64,000 nucleotides of DNA, taken from the NCBI GenBank assembly GCA_038380435.1, contig JAWZYU010000025.1:49980691-50044690 (forward strand). The letters run 5' to 3'. This document shows positions 29,683 to 40,005 of the stretch, piece after piece. The notes beneath the pieces are model-generated. The model was not told the DNA's origin. It saw nothing but the letters and a program-made list of their open reading frames with translations, and did no database searches. The stretch's first letter is position 1; every line of letters starts with the position of its first letter. The DNA is from Ryuthela nishihirai. Lineage: Eukaryota; Arthropoda; Arachnida; Araneae; Heptathelidae. The translations under genes and the position numbers were made by a program.

Positions 29683-30134
29683 CACTTTTTTTTTAATACA
29701 AATGAATTGCTACCGACAATCGTAAATAATGCATTTTATGTATTGAATTATGGTTAATAAAATATTTATTTCATTTCAATTTAGACTCCTAAAAAATTAA
29801 AATCTTCCACCCAATTTAGAGATTTATTCTAAAATTTAGAACTTATTTCAGCCACAAGGACTTGGGAAGAATCGTTGTAATGATCATAGTAAACAACAGC
29901 GATTTCTAAACGAAGGAACAGATGGGAGAAAGAGCGAACATCACGTGATGTGTTTCTTTTAGTGCTTGCTGACGACATCATTACCGATGGCTTGATTACT
30001 ATATAAAAATAAGTGTAAAAAAAAAAGTCAAATTTTTAATATTTTTTTTTTAAATCCAAAACTTGCACTCTTTTCTCAATAGAAGGATCTATGATTTTGA
30101 CTTTAAAATATTTGCCAAGTCTTTCCCTGCTGGG
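29683..30134. other. AT-rich, nothing recognised
   Basis: Contains a small palindrome CATCACGTGATG near 29940; otherwise no feature. Confidence 0.55.
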
Positions 30135-30985
30135 ATAGGGGGTTGCTTCAATCGTTAGCGCGCTGGTATCATCAAGGGTACGCTCCCAAGTTCGAGTTCC
30201 AATTGTGTCTGTGTTGCCTTTTTTTCCACTGTGCCGTCGGTGAGAAAGAAGTCACCGCTAGGCTTGGGAAAGACGCCGTCCGCCAGATATGACGCTAAAT
30301 TGTGAGCCCCTGTGCACGTTAAAGAATACGCTAGGAAAGAATACGCTGGAGAGGATTTCCATCATTTTCTAACAGCTGTTCGTTGGATCTCCTATCCCCC
30401 ATTGGTAGCCCGCCAGGCTCGTAACTTCAGGTTCAAGTCCCACCATGACCAGGGTTGACATTTATCTTCGGTAACCCACCGTACGTTTGGTCAGAAAGGG
30501 GACAATGATGGGCTTGGAAAGCCCGCCATCCTTCATATGGGATGCTAAGCCGTTGCTCCTTGCGCGGGAGAAGCATACCCTCTACACGTTAAGGAGCACG
30601 CTAGGTGACCTTGACGGGAAGCTTCCATCTGTCTCCTAAGAGCTGTTAGTCGGCTCTCTTCACCCGACCTTCTTTGAGTCCTAGGGATAATTGTGACCTT
30701 GTTATTTAACCAATTGTGTGCAGAAAATTGGATAGGGGGAAAGACCTTGATGAGCCTTGGGGGGAAAGACTCAGCTGAGCCTTGGGGTCCTTATGACCTG
30801 GTTATTTCAACTGGTACCTTGATGATACCAGCGCGCTAACTATTGAAGCAACCCCCTATCCAATTATCCCGCTCAGAAGTAAAACAACCTAACTTACTCA
30901 GCTGAGCCCTGGGGTCCTTATGACCTGGTTATTTAGCCCATTGTGTACACAAAAAGTGCCGTTCAGAGGTAACATCATCTAGCCT
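30135..30985 (+). mobile_element. Cluster of three old SINE1 copies with a 45-bp inverted repeat
   Basis: Copy a at 30141-30400 (head GTTAGCGCGCTGGTATC, B-box TTCGAGTTCC), copy b at 30402-30725 (GGCTCGTAACTTC..TTCAAGTCCC), copy c 3' end at 30890-30985. Part of the head of copy a (GGATAGGGGGTTGCTTCAAT ... TGGTATCATCAAGG, 30135-30180) is found inverted at about 30825-30868, so the cluster can fold back on itself. Confidence 0.75.
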
Positions 30986-31159
30986 AGATTTCACTGCAGC
31001 TAGGATACCAGAAGGGGGTCAGTCCACTAACGTGACCCTGTGCATTAAACTTCCGACTTTGATCTGCGAATACAAACAATGTCTATTTAGATAAAGCCTC
31101 TGTTGTTAATCTTTTAGCCCCACTAGATGTAGGTTCTGCAGTCAGATGTAATCAAACCC

Positions 31160-31623
31160 AGTCATTGGATTCTACAGTGACCACCACGTGACAAGCCACT
31201 ATCTGAACAGCTCAGTACAGCTATTGATCGTTTACCTACTAGCACATGGCCATGCGGTACCGACGTCCTATCAGCTCAGCAACTGCTTCAGCTGTTTGCT
31301 GTCGGACTCGACACAGCGCGGCAGCCCATTTCCTCGCTAAAGCGCACAAGCAGCTGTTTGACGGGAAATCTATGGCTGGAGCGCATGCGCGACTCGTCTT
31401 CTCCACGGGAGCCACACAGTCAGCTTCCCTCAGCCTCCAGTTGCTTCGCTGCTGCTGAGGACGACGCGTGGACGCCTGCTGCTGCTTCACTCGCGGACAT
31501 GTGCAGCGTGCCGGCGCCTGCCGCTCTCCATGGCAACTGGCCGGAGTAGTATGTGTGAGCGCCAAAAGCAGCTGAATGTCGCCGTCACTTTTTCGTACCG
31601 ATCAGACGTCGCTAGGCTCTGAG
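31160..31623 (+). promoter_or_regulatory. CpG-rich promoter / non-coding first exon candidate
   Basis: Repeat-free and CpG-rich in an AT-rich, repeat-packed setting. Contains GCGCATGCGC at 31381-31390, a perfect palindrome matching the NRF1 site, and CACGTG near 31187. It ends in CTGAG followed by GTAAGA at 31624, a strong metazoan 5' splice donor, followed by a T-rich stretch. Several short frames overlap on both strands, none protein-like. I infer a plus-strand promoter and 5' untranslated exon whose next exon lies beyond reach or was missed. Confidence 0.5.
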
Positions 31624-31924
31624 GTAAGAGAGCTTTTGCTCTTTTGTATCTTCACTCTTCGCACTTTCTGTTGAAGGCTGCGTTTGGCAGTCAATGTTGT
31701 CATGGTGGCGCTTAAATGCACTTGTCTCCCAATCGTGGTAGGAGAATCGGAGAAGTCTGGAAAACTCTAATCTTATTTCTTCTTATTAATGCTATTTTAT
31801 GGGAGAAATTTACCGTGATGCTAACGTGTTTAGAAACTGTATTTCGCCACGTTTAGCTATTTAGCTATTTAACTAATAACCAACACTAATACTATACTTT
31901 GCAATACCATTAACATGTATTAAC

Positions 31925-32016
31925 ATACCGCACAAGGGGGCCACAGTTTAACGTCCTATCGGACGGACAGCGGCCTTTCCAAGCCCATCGGTGTCCCCTA
32001 CTGACCGAGGGAAAGG
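31925..32016 (-). mobile_element. SINE1 internal fragment
   Basis: CGGACGGACAGCGGCCTTTCC, CCCATCGGTGTCCCC and TACTGACCGAGGG match the antisense body only. Confidence 0.85.
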
Positions 32017-32039
32017 CATGTCTGGCTTGATAAGAACTA

Positions 32040-32770
32040 TACTAACCTCCTGTTAACTAACATCATTATTTTCAAGTTTGGTCATCAAAGTAACGTACTA
32101 TCACCATGAAACTAACAGTGTATTTACAATAGCGCAATTTTCGTGTTCACAACCTGGCAGTACTATAAACTATATATATGTATATATTGATTACATTTAT
32201 ATTTAAATAAGGGTTGGCACTGAAACATTTCTACTAAGAGGTTTGGCCATAAGACTAACAATACTATTTCCGTGAAACTAATATTATTTTCATGATTTAT
32301 CAAGAAACTAGCCGTATTATTATTACATTTGGCTATGACACTAGCAGTACTATTACTATATTTGACCATTATACTAGTAGAAGTACTATTACTACATTTG
32401 GCCATGATATTAATGGTATTAATAGTTATATCATCATTAAATGAACAGTATTATTATCAATATTTGGCTAGGAAATAATAGTGCCATTATCATATTTAGT
32501 AAAGAAATACATAGTACTGTTACTGTCCTTGACCATGAAATCAACAATATTTTTGCTATATTTGAACAAGAAATTATCGGTGGTTCAACGATGTTCGTCC
32601 CTGAAATTAGGAGTATTATTGCTATGTTTGGTCATAAAATAAAAATATTTATTACCGTGACTGACTATGAAACTAAAAATAATATTATCATTAAACTAAA
32701 TACTTTTGCATATTTGGTCACGAAACAAACATTATTTTCACCAAGTTTATTCATGAAATTATTCTATAGC
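32040..32770. repeat. Degenerate ~36-40-bp minisatellite (GGCCATGAAACTAAC..TATTA)
   Basis: Repeated words TTTGGCCAT, GAAACTAACAGTA and CTATTACTATATTTGG recur every ~36-40 bases with heavy drift. The drift is close to in-frame, so repetitive frames of 80-118 codons exist on both strands; they are artefacts of the period, not genes. Confidence 0.75.
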
Positions 32771-32782
32771 ACCCTGTGTATT

Positions 32783-33144
32783 GCCCCAGGCTCGTAATCT
32801 GTAGTTCCCAGGTTCGAGTTCCAGCTCGACCAGCATGCAGAGTTATCTCCGCAAAATTTCCCGCCTTTCCCTCGGTCAGTAGGGGACACCGATGGGCTTG
32901 GAAAGGCCGCCATCCGTCCGATAGGACGTTAAACTGTGGACCCTTGTGCCGGAGAGCCATACCCTGTGCACGTAAAAGAACACGCTGGATGGCGTTGATG
33001 GGAGGCTACCATCTGTCTCCCAACAGTTGTTCCAGTGGGTCCCCTCCCCCAAACCTTCTCTGAGCACTCGGGTCCTTGTGACCTGGCCATTTAGCTAATT
33101 GTGTGTGAAAAAAGTGCTGCTCAGAAGTAAAACAACCCAACCCT
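32783..33144 (+). mobile_element. SINE1, moderately diverged, head-truncated
   Basis: Starts at CCAGGCTCGTAATCTG and includes GGTTCGAGTTCC, full body, and tail AAAACAACCCAACCC. Confidence 0.92.
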
Positions 33145-33287
33145 GTTTATTATTGTTTATATGTGTGAGTACTCCCTGCTCTATGCTTAGTTCGGTTCAT
33201 CCAAACGCAAACCTCATGAACTGTTTCAATGAAATGCCTTGAGCCATGACTATAACACTGATGAAACTAAATGCAGAAGAAGATTTT

Positions 33288-33545
33288 TGTTTAACAATAA
33301 ACATAACTTTATTGCGAACGAAGACGATACGACACTAACCATTCATATACATAATATCATTCTCCAAATGGTCAACAGCAAGCCGCAGAACACAAACTAC
33401 ACCCTCTGTTGAATTCAGCAGCTTTCTTTATATACTGTCTTGTATATAGAGTGTCGCCTGATCACACAACTGTCTATGAGCCTTGTTGTATCACTCTCTC
33501 GTTGCATATGTGTCTAGGAGGACGATGACCTTTCAATCTGCTACA
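33288..33545 (-). mobile_element. Putative 258-bp LTR (retrotransposon remnant)
   Basis: On the minus strand the segment starts TGTAGCAGATTGAAAGGTC and ends GTTAAACA, giving TG...CA ends. It has TATATAAAG about 130 bases in and AATAAAG near its 3' end, the promoter-to-polyadenylation order of an LTR. Immediately upstream on that strand, TTAGTGGGCAG could be a polypurine tract. No gag, pol or second LTR is present and no flanking 5-bp duplication is evident. A cellular promoter is a weaker alternative. Confidence 0.5.
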
Positions 33546-33608
33546 CTGCCCACTAAGATTTCCCCGTATTTCGCTGATAATCTGAATTTAATTTTATTAT
33601 TGCCATGT

Positions 33609-33973
33609 ATGGCCGAGTGGTTAGCACGTTTGGCTACTGATCTAAGGGACCTGGGTTCGAGCCCCGGGAAGTCATGGATGTATATGTCGTTTTTCTGCTG
33701 AGGTCCTGCCATCCTCTCAGACCTTCTACTGTGGCATATAAACTGACAGGCTCCTGTCAGAACTCTGTGGCAAGCAGCTGCTTGAGGGGGTAGCACGCTT
33801 GGCTACTGATCTACGGGACCTGGGTTCGAGCCCGGGTAAGGCACCGATGTACGTGTTGCTTTTCTGCTGAGGTCCTGCCATCCTCACAGACCTTCTACTA
33901 TGGCATATAAACTGACAGGCTCCTGTCAGACTCTGTGGCAAGCAGCTGCTTGAGGAGGTATTTATTTATTTAT
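33609..33973 (+). mobile_element. SINE2 tandem dimer
   Basis: First unit (head TATGGCCGAGTGG) ends at GCTTGAGGGGG near 33790 and is joined without a tail to a second unit that starts inside the head at TAGCACGCTTGG. One perfect 12-bp TSD TTATTGCCATGT (33597-33608, 33974-33985) surrounds the pair, so the dimer inserted as a single RNA or formed by template switching. Confidence 0.93.
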
Positions 33974-33985
33974 TTATTGCCATGT

Positions 33986-34420
33986 TTGATGAAACTAGCT
34001 GAATTTATATACCATTGCTGTCATCTATTTGATGGATCGCAGAAGCTAGAGAACAGTCCGAAAAAGATCTCCTCTAATAAACGGCAAAAATGAAATTTTA
34101 ACCTCATGAGGCAACTCTGCCAAATTCCATAGTTTAAAAAACAGAAAATAATTCTGATTATAGTAATAGTTAGACGTCTTAGAAAATGAGCCAAGTTACC
34201 CTTTACTTTTGAAATATTTTTACGTGAGACGTTCAGTGATCTGACCAGTTTGCATTTTGGAATTGTCTGGAATCCATGAGATTGTTACTGTAATCTAAGC
34301 TCTCGGAATCTTTTCTAAAATTAGGAAAGAAACTGTTAATTCTAAAAAAAAAAGTTACTTAACAAGATGAGGACCATTGAGATCTCTGCTTTCAGGATGT
34401 GTGTTCATCAGAGTGTATTT
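33986..34420. other. AT-rich, nothing recognised
   Basis: No feature recognised. Confidence 0.55.
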
Positions 34421-34463
34421 CAACGGAATTATTCTCAAATTTTATTTGAGAATAATTCCGTTG
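34421..34463. repeat. Perfect 20-bp-arm hairpin, 3-base loop
   Basis: CAACGGAATTATTCTCAAAT at 34421-34440, loop TTT, then its exact complement 34444-34463. It is unrelated to the other repeat families here. It could be a small foldback remnant; no transcription unit is visible for a terminator role. Confidence 0.97.
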
Positions 34464-34749
34464 TAATCCTCATTTTTTTTCAATAGTACAGTCTTTACCT
34501 TAACAAATGACGTATACAACACTTTAAAATTTTTGATAACAAAACATTCACATGGCTTCATCATTAAACTCAATGTTTTGATTTCTTAAATTTCGTAGTT
34601 CTCGATTTCTGAGGATGCAAAATTATTTTAGATGTGGCGTAGTAAGCTGGTTGATGTAAGTAGGAAAGGCCCTGCTGCTTGCAACAGGACCATTTCTGAG
34701 AATCATCAAACAGAATTAAAATAAGACCAAGAATCCTCTAAGGATGGGG

Positions 34750-34838
34750 ATCTTCTCTGAGCCTTCGGGGTCCATGTGACCTGGTCATTTAGCCCATGGT
34801 GTGCAAACAAGTGCCGCTCAGAGGTAAAACAACCCAAC
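34750..34838 (+). mobile_element. SINE1 3' fragment, first of two at one site
   Basis: Only the last ~90 bases (TCTTCTCTGAGCC to CCCAA). Preceded by CCTCTAAGGATGGGG (34735-34749) and followed by the same 15 bases (34839-34853). Confidence 0.93.
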
Positions 34839-34853
34839 CCTCTAAGGATGGGG

Positions 34854-35235
34854 TGGGGGTGCTCAGTCGGTAGCGCGCCAGGCTCGTAATCTGTAGTTCC
34901 CAGGTTCGAGTCCCAGCTGGGTCAGCGTTGAGATTTATCTCCGCAAAAATTCCCCGCCCTGCCCACGGTCAGTAGGGGACACACCAATGAGCTTGGAAAG
35001 GCCGCCGTCCGTCGGATGGGACGTTAAGCCGTGGCCCCGTGTGCGGGAGAGCCATACCCTGTGCACGTTAAAGAACACGCTGGATGGCCTTGACGGGAGG
35101 CTACCATCTGTCTCCCAACAGTAACTCCAGTGGGTCCCCTCCCCCAACCTTCTCTGAGCTTTCGGGGTCCGTATGACCTGGCCATTTAGACCATGGTGTG
35201 CAAAAAAGTGCCGCTCAGAGGTAAAACAACCCAAC
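34854..35235 (+). mobile_element. SINE1, full-length, second at the same site
   Basis: Begins within TGGGGGTGCTCAGTCGG and is otherwise near consensus. It is preceded by the second CCTCTAAGGATGGGG and followed by CCCTAAGGAC, a third, decayed copy of the target. Confidence 0.94.
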
Positions 35236-35326
35236 CCCCTAAGGACTTCATAGCACACAGCATCGTTTTCTAAAGAGAGAAGCCGATTAATCGATTTTAA
35301 TTTGGTCATCTTAGAGTTCGGGCCGT

Positions 35327-35536
35327 CTCCGGTAACCAAGTGGTTAATGCGCTTGGCTAGTGATCAAAGAGGTCCGAGTTCGAGCACCGGACAAAGCACA
35401 TAATGTTTGTTGTTGTTATCTTTCTGCTTATGTCTCGTTTTCCTCATAGATCTTCTCGTTATCCATATTAAACCGATAGACTCATCTCAGACCTCTATGA
35501 CAAGCAGCTGCTTGAGGGGTAATTTATTTTTTATAA
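35327..35536 (+). mobile_element. SINE2, ancient full-length copy
   Basis: Head GTCTCCGGTAACCAAGTGG and GAGTTCGAGCACC; body diverged (TTGTTGTTATCTTTCTGC); ends GCAGCTGCTTGAGGGG plus an ATTT tail. Confidence 0.88.
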
Positions 35537-35583
35537 CTTTTTACATATATCTTTTTAAGTTAAAGGTTTTACTTCCATTGTTG

Positions 35584-35786
35584 GCGTCCCGTGACCGAGT
35601 GGTTAGCACGCTTGGCTACTGATCTAAGGGACCTGGGTTCGAGCCCCGGATTTAGGCATGGATGTGTGTGTCGTTTTTCTGCTGAGGTCCTGCCATCCTC
35701 TCAGATCTCGTACTGTTGTTGCATATAAACTGACAGGCTCCTGTCAGACCTCTGTGGCAAGCAGCTGCTTGAGGGTTTTTTTTTTA
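35584..35786 (+). mobile_element. SINE2, young copy
   Basis: CGTCCCGTGACCGAGTGG to GCTTGAGGG and a T-run. Approximate TSD TTACTTCCAT on both sides (35569-35578 and about 35787-35797). Confidence 0.9.
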
Positions 35787-35797
35787 CTTCCATCTCT

Positions 35798-36339
35798 ATT
35801 TGAAAAAAAAAATAATAAAAGCCACTGATTTGAAGCTCATTTCAAAGATGTGATAATATGTTAAAAATGTTTGTTTGCTTTTTTTCGGCAAAAATAGTGA
35901 AATTTCTGAGTCTTATCAGGTGGTGATAGCTTCCTGAGCATTTTCTGTTGGGAGAATCATTCAGTCAGGAAGTAAGAGTAAATTTTGATATTTTTTGATT
36001 TATTTAAAATTGTGTATTGCTAGTTTCTTGCAGTGGCGAGTATTATATAACAGTTAAAGAAAAATCTGAACTGTTTCGTATATTTATAGCTTTTTGTCGA
36101 AAACTAAATTTTAGCGCAAATATTTAGTTAATTTGACTAAGTGAACTGACAATTCCGTTTTCCAGAATCTTTTTAAATTTCACAGATAGCAGGCATGAAT
36201 ACAGTAGTAGATTCTATATGATTTTTTCTGTATTCATTCAAATGAATAATGAACAACATCTATATCTGTGTGCGTTACCTTTTTCCTCCCAAACGGTAAA
36301 ACGGGTATACATAAAAAAAAAGAACTCATCAACTCCAGA
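35798..36339. other. AT-rich, nothing recognised
   Basis: No feature recognised. Confidence 0.55.
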
Positions 36340-36516
36340 ATTAGTGGAACGTTGTGTGGATTCCAGACAAACTCTTCATCGAAGCATCTGATGTTGAACA
36401 ATGTGTGTGGTATAATAGCATTTCAATTTCACTATCAGGATTCTCTCTTGATTGAATTTCTGAATCGTGATTACAGCATCAATTCGAACGATATTATGAA
36501 AATAGGCAGCCAATAA
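36340..36516 (+). pseudogene. Mariner-type transposase fragment
   Basis: The frame ending at 36516 includes D-S-L-L-I-E-F-L-N-R-D-Y-S-I-N-S, the segment just after the first catalytic aspartate region in mariner transposases, where W-D-x-x-G-P-L-L-x-x-F-L-x-x-G-x-T-I-N-S is usual. Neither the second nor the third acidic residue is present. The aligned core is about 50 residues. Confidence 0.45.
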
Positions 36517-36870
36517 AGTCAAAGTTTTCAGGTCTTTTGAATAAATGGTTGTCCCCTCCATTTGTGTTCAAGTAACAAAAACAATTTTGAATAGGCATGG
36601 TTGAGAATGTCTGTAATATCTCCCCTCTTGTTAGGAATATCTTATCAGTTTTTTACATTTCTCGCCATTTAAAAACCCAATTAATAGAAGTAAGTTGAAG
36701 TCGCACTTCCTCAGTAGCAACGAATGTCGTTCCACGAAAGAGCATTTCACGTTGTTAATTTCAAGTTGGGATAAATATCTTAATAGGCAGGACGAATTCG
36801 AACAGATCAATGAATCATTTGCGCTTCATTTCGTTCAATTTTTATTTCAAATGACTCTTATATATTAGCT
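36517..36870. other. No recognised feature
   Basis: AT-rich with no recognised element. Confidence 0.55.
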
Positions 36871-37068
36871 CCTGTGGTTAGCGCGCTTGGCTACTGATCT
36901 ACGGGACCTGGGTTCGAACTCCGGGTAAGGCAAGGATGTTCGTGTTGTTTTTCTGCTGAGGTCCTGCCATCCCCTCAGACCTTCTACTATGGCATATAAA
37001 CTGACAGGCTCCTGTCAGACCTCTGTGCCAAGCAGCTGCTTGAGGAGGTATTTATTTTTATTTATATT
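36871..37068 (+). mobile_element. SINE2, young copy lacking first bases
   Basis: Starts CCTGTGGTTAGCGCGC; B-box GGTTCGAACTC; ends in ATTT tail followed by TATATTTATATATA. Confidence 0.9.
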
Positions 37069-37104
37069 TATATATAATGCATGGTAACACATACTCAGTA
37101 AGTC

Positions 37105-37398
37105 GGGGATGGGTGAGTCGGTAGGAGCCAGGCTCGTAAGCTGCCTGATGGGTTTGGAAAAGCCACTGTCCGTCGGATGGGACGTTAAGCCGTGACCCCG
37201 TGTGCGGGAGAGTCATACCCTGTGCACGTTAAAGAACACGCTGGATGGCCTTGACGGGAGGCTACCATATGTATCCCAACAGCTGTTCCAGTGGATCTCC
37301 TCCCCCAACCTTCTCTGAGCCTTCGGGGTCCATGTGACCTGGCCATTTAGCCCATGGTGTGCAAAAAAGTGCCGCTCAGAGGTAAAACAACCCAACCA
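37105..37398 (+). mobile_element. SINE1 with internal head-body deletion
   Basis: GGGATGGGTGAGTCGGTAGG...GCTCGTAAGCTGCC jumps directly to TGATGGGTTTGG, losing the B-box and ~90 bases of body; the rest is near consensus. Confidence 0.9.
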
Positions 37399-37399
37399 A

Positions 37400-37747
37400 C
37401 TCGTAATCTGCAATTCTCAGGTTCGAGTGCCACCTGGGCGTTGAGATTTACCTCTGCAAAACCTTCCATCCTGTCCTCGTTCAATAGGGGACACTGATGG
37501 GTTTGGAAAGGCCGCCGTCAGTCGGATGGGACGTAAAAAGCCGTGGCCCCATGTGCGGAAAACCATACCCTGTTCACGTTAAAGAACACTCTGGATGGCC
37601 ATGACGGAAGGCTATCATCTGTCTTGTAGCAGCTACCCAGTTGGTCCTCTCCCACAAACCTTCTCTGAGCCTTCCGGGTCCTTGTGACATGGCCATTTAG
37701 CTCATTCTGTACAAAAAATGTGCCGCTCAGAGGTAAAACAACCCAAC
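37400..37747 (+). mobile_element. SINE1, older copy joined head-to-tail
   Basis: Begins ACTCGTAATCTGCAATTC with B-box GGTTCGAGTGCC immediately after the previous tail; body diverged (GGGACGTAAAAAGCC). The two form a tandem pair. Confidence 0.9.
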
Positions 37748-37784
37748 ACTATTGGATCAATCAACCATAAATAACATGATTTGT

Positions 37785-38340
37785 CTACCTTCTGTTCCCT
37801 AGTAATGCAGCAGTTCTTATACGAAGTTCTGAATCAAAAAAAGTTCTGACTTTAGTATTTACGAAAAAAATATGCTCATATAACATTTTTGTAAATAGTT
37901 CCCAACAAAGTAGCCCCCTCCTGGTGATATACGTCTCAACGTTTCTGCAACTTCTGTAAGCATCGGTGGAAGCCTTCAACTGTGAGCCATTTGAGTTCAG
38001 CTTCCGTTTTCTATTGGATGGTTGGAATGGCCTCAAATCTTCGTCCTTTCAGTTACATTTTGTATTTTGAGAAGAGGAAAAAGTCACATGAGGGGAAAAA
38101 TCTGGTGAATATGGAGGATGGGGTACTACAGAAATGTTTTTTGGGCCAAAACATTCTTGAATGGAGAGAGTCGTGTATTCAGAAGCTCCATTAGGACGGA
38201 TTATTGGTGAAGGGAAACAGCTCAAACCAGGAATCCGGTGATCCCGCTCCTCCTCTATGCTAACTCATCATCTTGGTCCATTTCTCTCACAGCTTCTTGG
38301 AAAGTTTTGATCAGATCTCATATATGCCATTTCGGTATCA
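37785..38340 (-). pseudogene. Mariner-family transposase relic, C-terminal half
   Basis: Minus-strand frames contain V-V-P-H-P-P-Y-S-P-D-F-S-P followed (after a frame change) by C-D-F-F-L-F-S-K, the signature around the third catalytic aspartate of mariner DD34D transposases (P-P-Y-S-P-D-L-A-P-C-D-F-F-L-F). Next comes L-K-G-R-R-F-E-A-I-P-T-I-Q, then a C-terminal region ending near 37790. Multiple stops and frameshifts; no terminal repeats recognised. Inactive. Confidence 0.8.
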
Positions 38341-38360
38341 CATATTGAATGCTTCATTTA

Positions 38361-38500
38361 GTTATGCCATATCTGTGTATTTCAATTAAATATCTGTGTA
38401 TAATATAAAATCTTAAATCTCTATCTGTGTATTTCAATTAAATTGAATATCTGTGTATTTCAATTAAATATCTGTGTATTTCAATTAAATTGATGAAAAT
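38361..38500. repeat. ~20-bp minisatellite (ATCTGTGTATTTCAATTAA)
   Basis: About six imperfect units of ATCTGTGTATTTCAATTAAA, one interrupted by an AATATAAAATC insert. Confidence 0.9.
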
Positions 38501-38602
38501 CTACTCTTTATTCTACTTAGATTACTGCCAAAAATGAAATAAGACACTAAATATACTTTTCTTTTAATAATATTGACGTATAATCAAACTAGAAAAATAA
38601 CG

Positions 38603-39113
38603 TACAGTCGCTCAAAAAAGCATCCGAACACTATGGTTGATTAGAGAATTCAGAAAAAATATCTGGCAACGATTTTTTAGAAATTAGTGATCTGGCAACC
38701 TTCGTGTCACGTGACACGAAGGTTGCCAGATTACTAATTTCTAAAAAATCGTTGCCAGATATTTTTTCCTGAATTCTGCAATCAGCCATAGTGTTCGGAT
38801 ACTTTTTTGAGCGACTGTAGGTGGTCATATTATTTTGATACTAGATCGTGTGGGCTCACTCACGGAAATATTGAGCGTGTGCAGTTACCGTTCACAGCAA
38901 ACTGGAGTGTGTGCAATAACTGCACACGCTCCAGTTTGCTGTGAACTGGAGCGTGTACAGTTGCTGTACACGCTCCAGATATTTTTCCTGAATTCTGTAA
39001 TCACATGACACGAAGGTTGCTAGATCACTAATTTCTAAAAAAATCGTTGCCAGATATTTTTTCTGAATTCTCTAATCAACCATAGTGTTCGGATACTTTT
39101 TTGAGCGACTGTA
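38603..39113 (-). mobile_element. Composite MITE, copy 2 (511 bp, inverted)
   Basis: Mirror arrangement of 16403-16922: a full MITE (38603-38819), linker TTTTGATACTAGATCGTGT, the palindrome module (AACTGGAG, CGTGTACAG), then a partial arm and a single arm to the right terminus at 39113. TA at both outer ends. The palindrome arms differ from copy 1 by short deletions. Confidence 0.93.
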
Positions 39114-39189
39114 CCTCTGACGAATGCAGGATGACCGTTTGATATAGCATCATGGCTTGATCATCACACTTTATCATCAAATATTTTTA

Positions 39190-39345
39190 ATTTCTTCCAT
39201 AAAGAGATCGTTTGCAACATTCGTTAATATTTTTGCATTTTCGACAATTAGAGGGCGCTGTTAGAGCTATTGGAATATTCAGAAAGTGCGAATCGTAATA
39301 TTTCATCAATACTTATCTAACCCCAAAATTTTTTTAATTAATCTC
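39190..39345 (+). repeat. Dispersed family F3, copy 2
   Basis: AGATCGTTTGCAACATTCG, TTAGAGGGCGCTGTTAG, CTATTGGAATATTC and AGTGCGAATCGTAATATTTC, parallel to 25205-25440. Followed by the CAGACGGACAGACAAAC stretch. Confidence 0.7.
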
Positions 39346-39874
39346 TAAAAACAAAAAAAAAGTCGAATATCTCAGACGGACAGACAAACAAAAGTGAAAT
39401 AGTGAGAATTTTTTTATAAGTGATTCAAGAATGACTTATTAACCGGAAGCTTTTCAGTAACGTGCCATATCTTCTTGGGAGAAAGTTACAATAGTAATCA
39501 ATCTCTCGAATTTTGTTTTTTGACATACGATCAATAATGATGTGATCTATTATATAATTATTATTTGAAGAAATTATAGACGTTTTCGTTCAACTATCAG
39601 AAAAGTAATCACTGTTAGTTTAACATCGATATCAAATGTAGAAGAAATTTTTTCACGAGCCTGGTGGGATACGAATCCTCGACCTCCTGATGACGTATCT
39701 GGTTCCCTGACCACAAAGCGACCGGCCGCCGATCAAGTTCTCCTCTAATTGATGTTATGAACTTTAGAAGCAACGAAGACACTGCCTATAAGAGACACAG
39801 AATGACGTACTGAGACTACTAATGACGTCATAACATCAATTGAAGATCTTCAGTAATAAAATATCGCAGGAAAA
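39346..39874. other. No recognised feature
   Basis: AT-rich. AATTGATGTTATGA near 39760 and CATAACATCAATT near 39830 form a short inverted pair about 70 bases apart. Confidence 0.5.
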
Positions 39875-40005
39875 ATACCTGGCCTGATGGTTAGCAATAC
39901 CTGACTATTAACACCCGCGGGGCATGTCCTTGTGTTTTGTATGTTGTATGAGAAACCAGAACAAGCCTAATATAGCTTCTAGGTTATCTCCGTCCGTTAA
40001 GGAAG
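39875..40005 (+). mobile_element. SINE3-like, diverged copy
   Basis: CTGGCCTGATGGTTAGCA, GGGCATGTCCTTGTG and TAGCTTCTAGGTTATCTC align with the SINE3 words at 23840-24000. The MITE at 40006 abuts it. Confidence 0.55.

Noticed and set aside
31239..31565. 108-codon minus-strand frame in the CpG-rich block
   Set aside because: High GC keeps several frames open on both strands; the alanine/arginine/serine-rich composition is typical of antisense CpG-rich sequence.
32163..32797. Isoleucine/asparagine-rich proteins of 80-118 residues on both strands
   Set aside because: They follow the period of the degenerate minisatellite and have no domain features.
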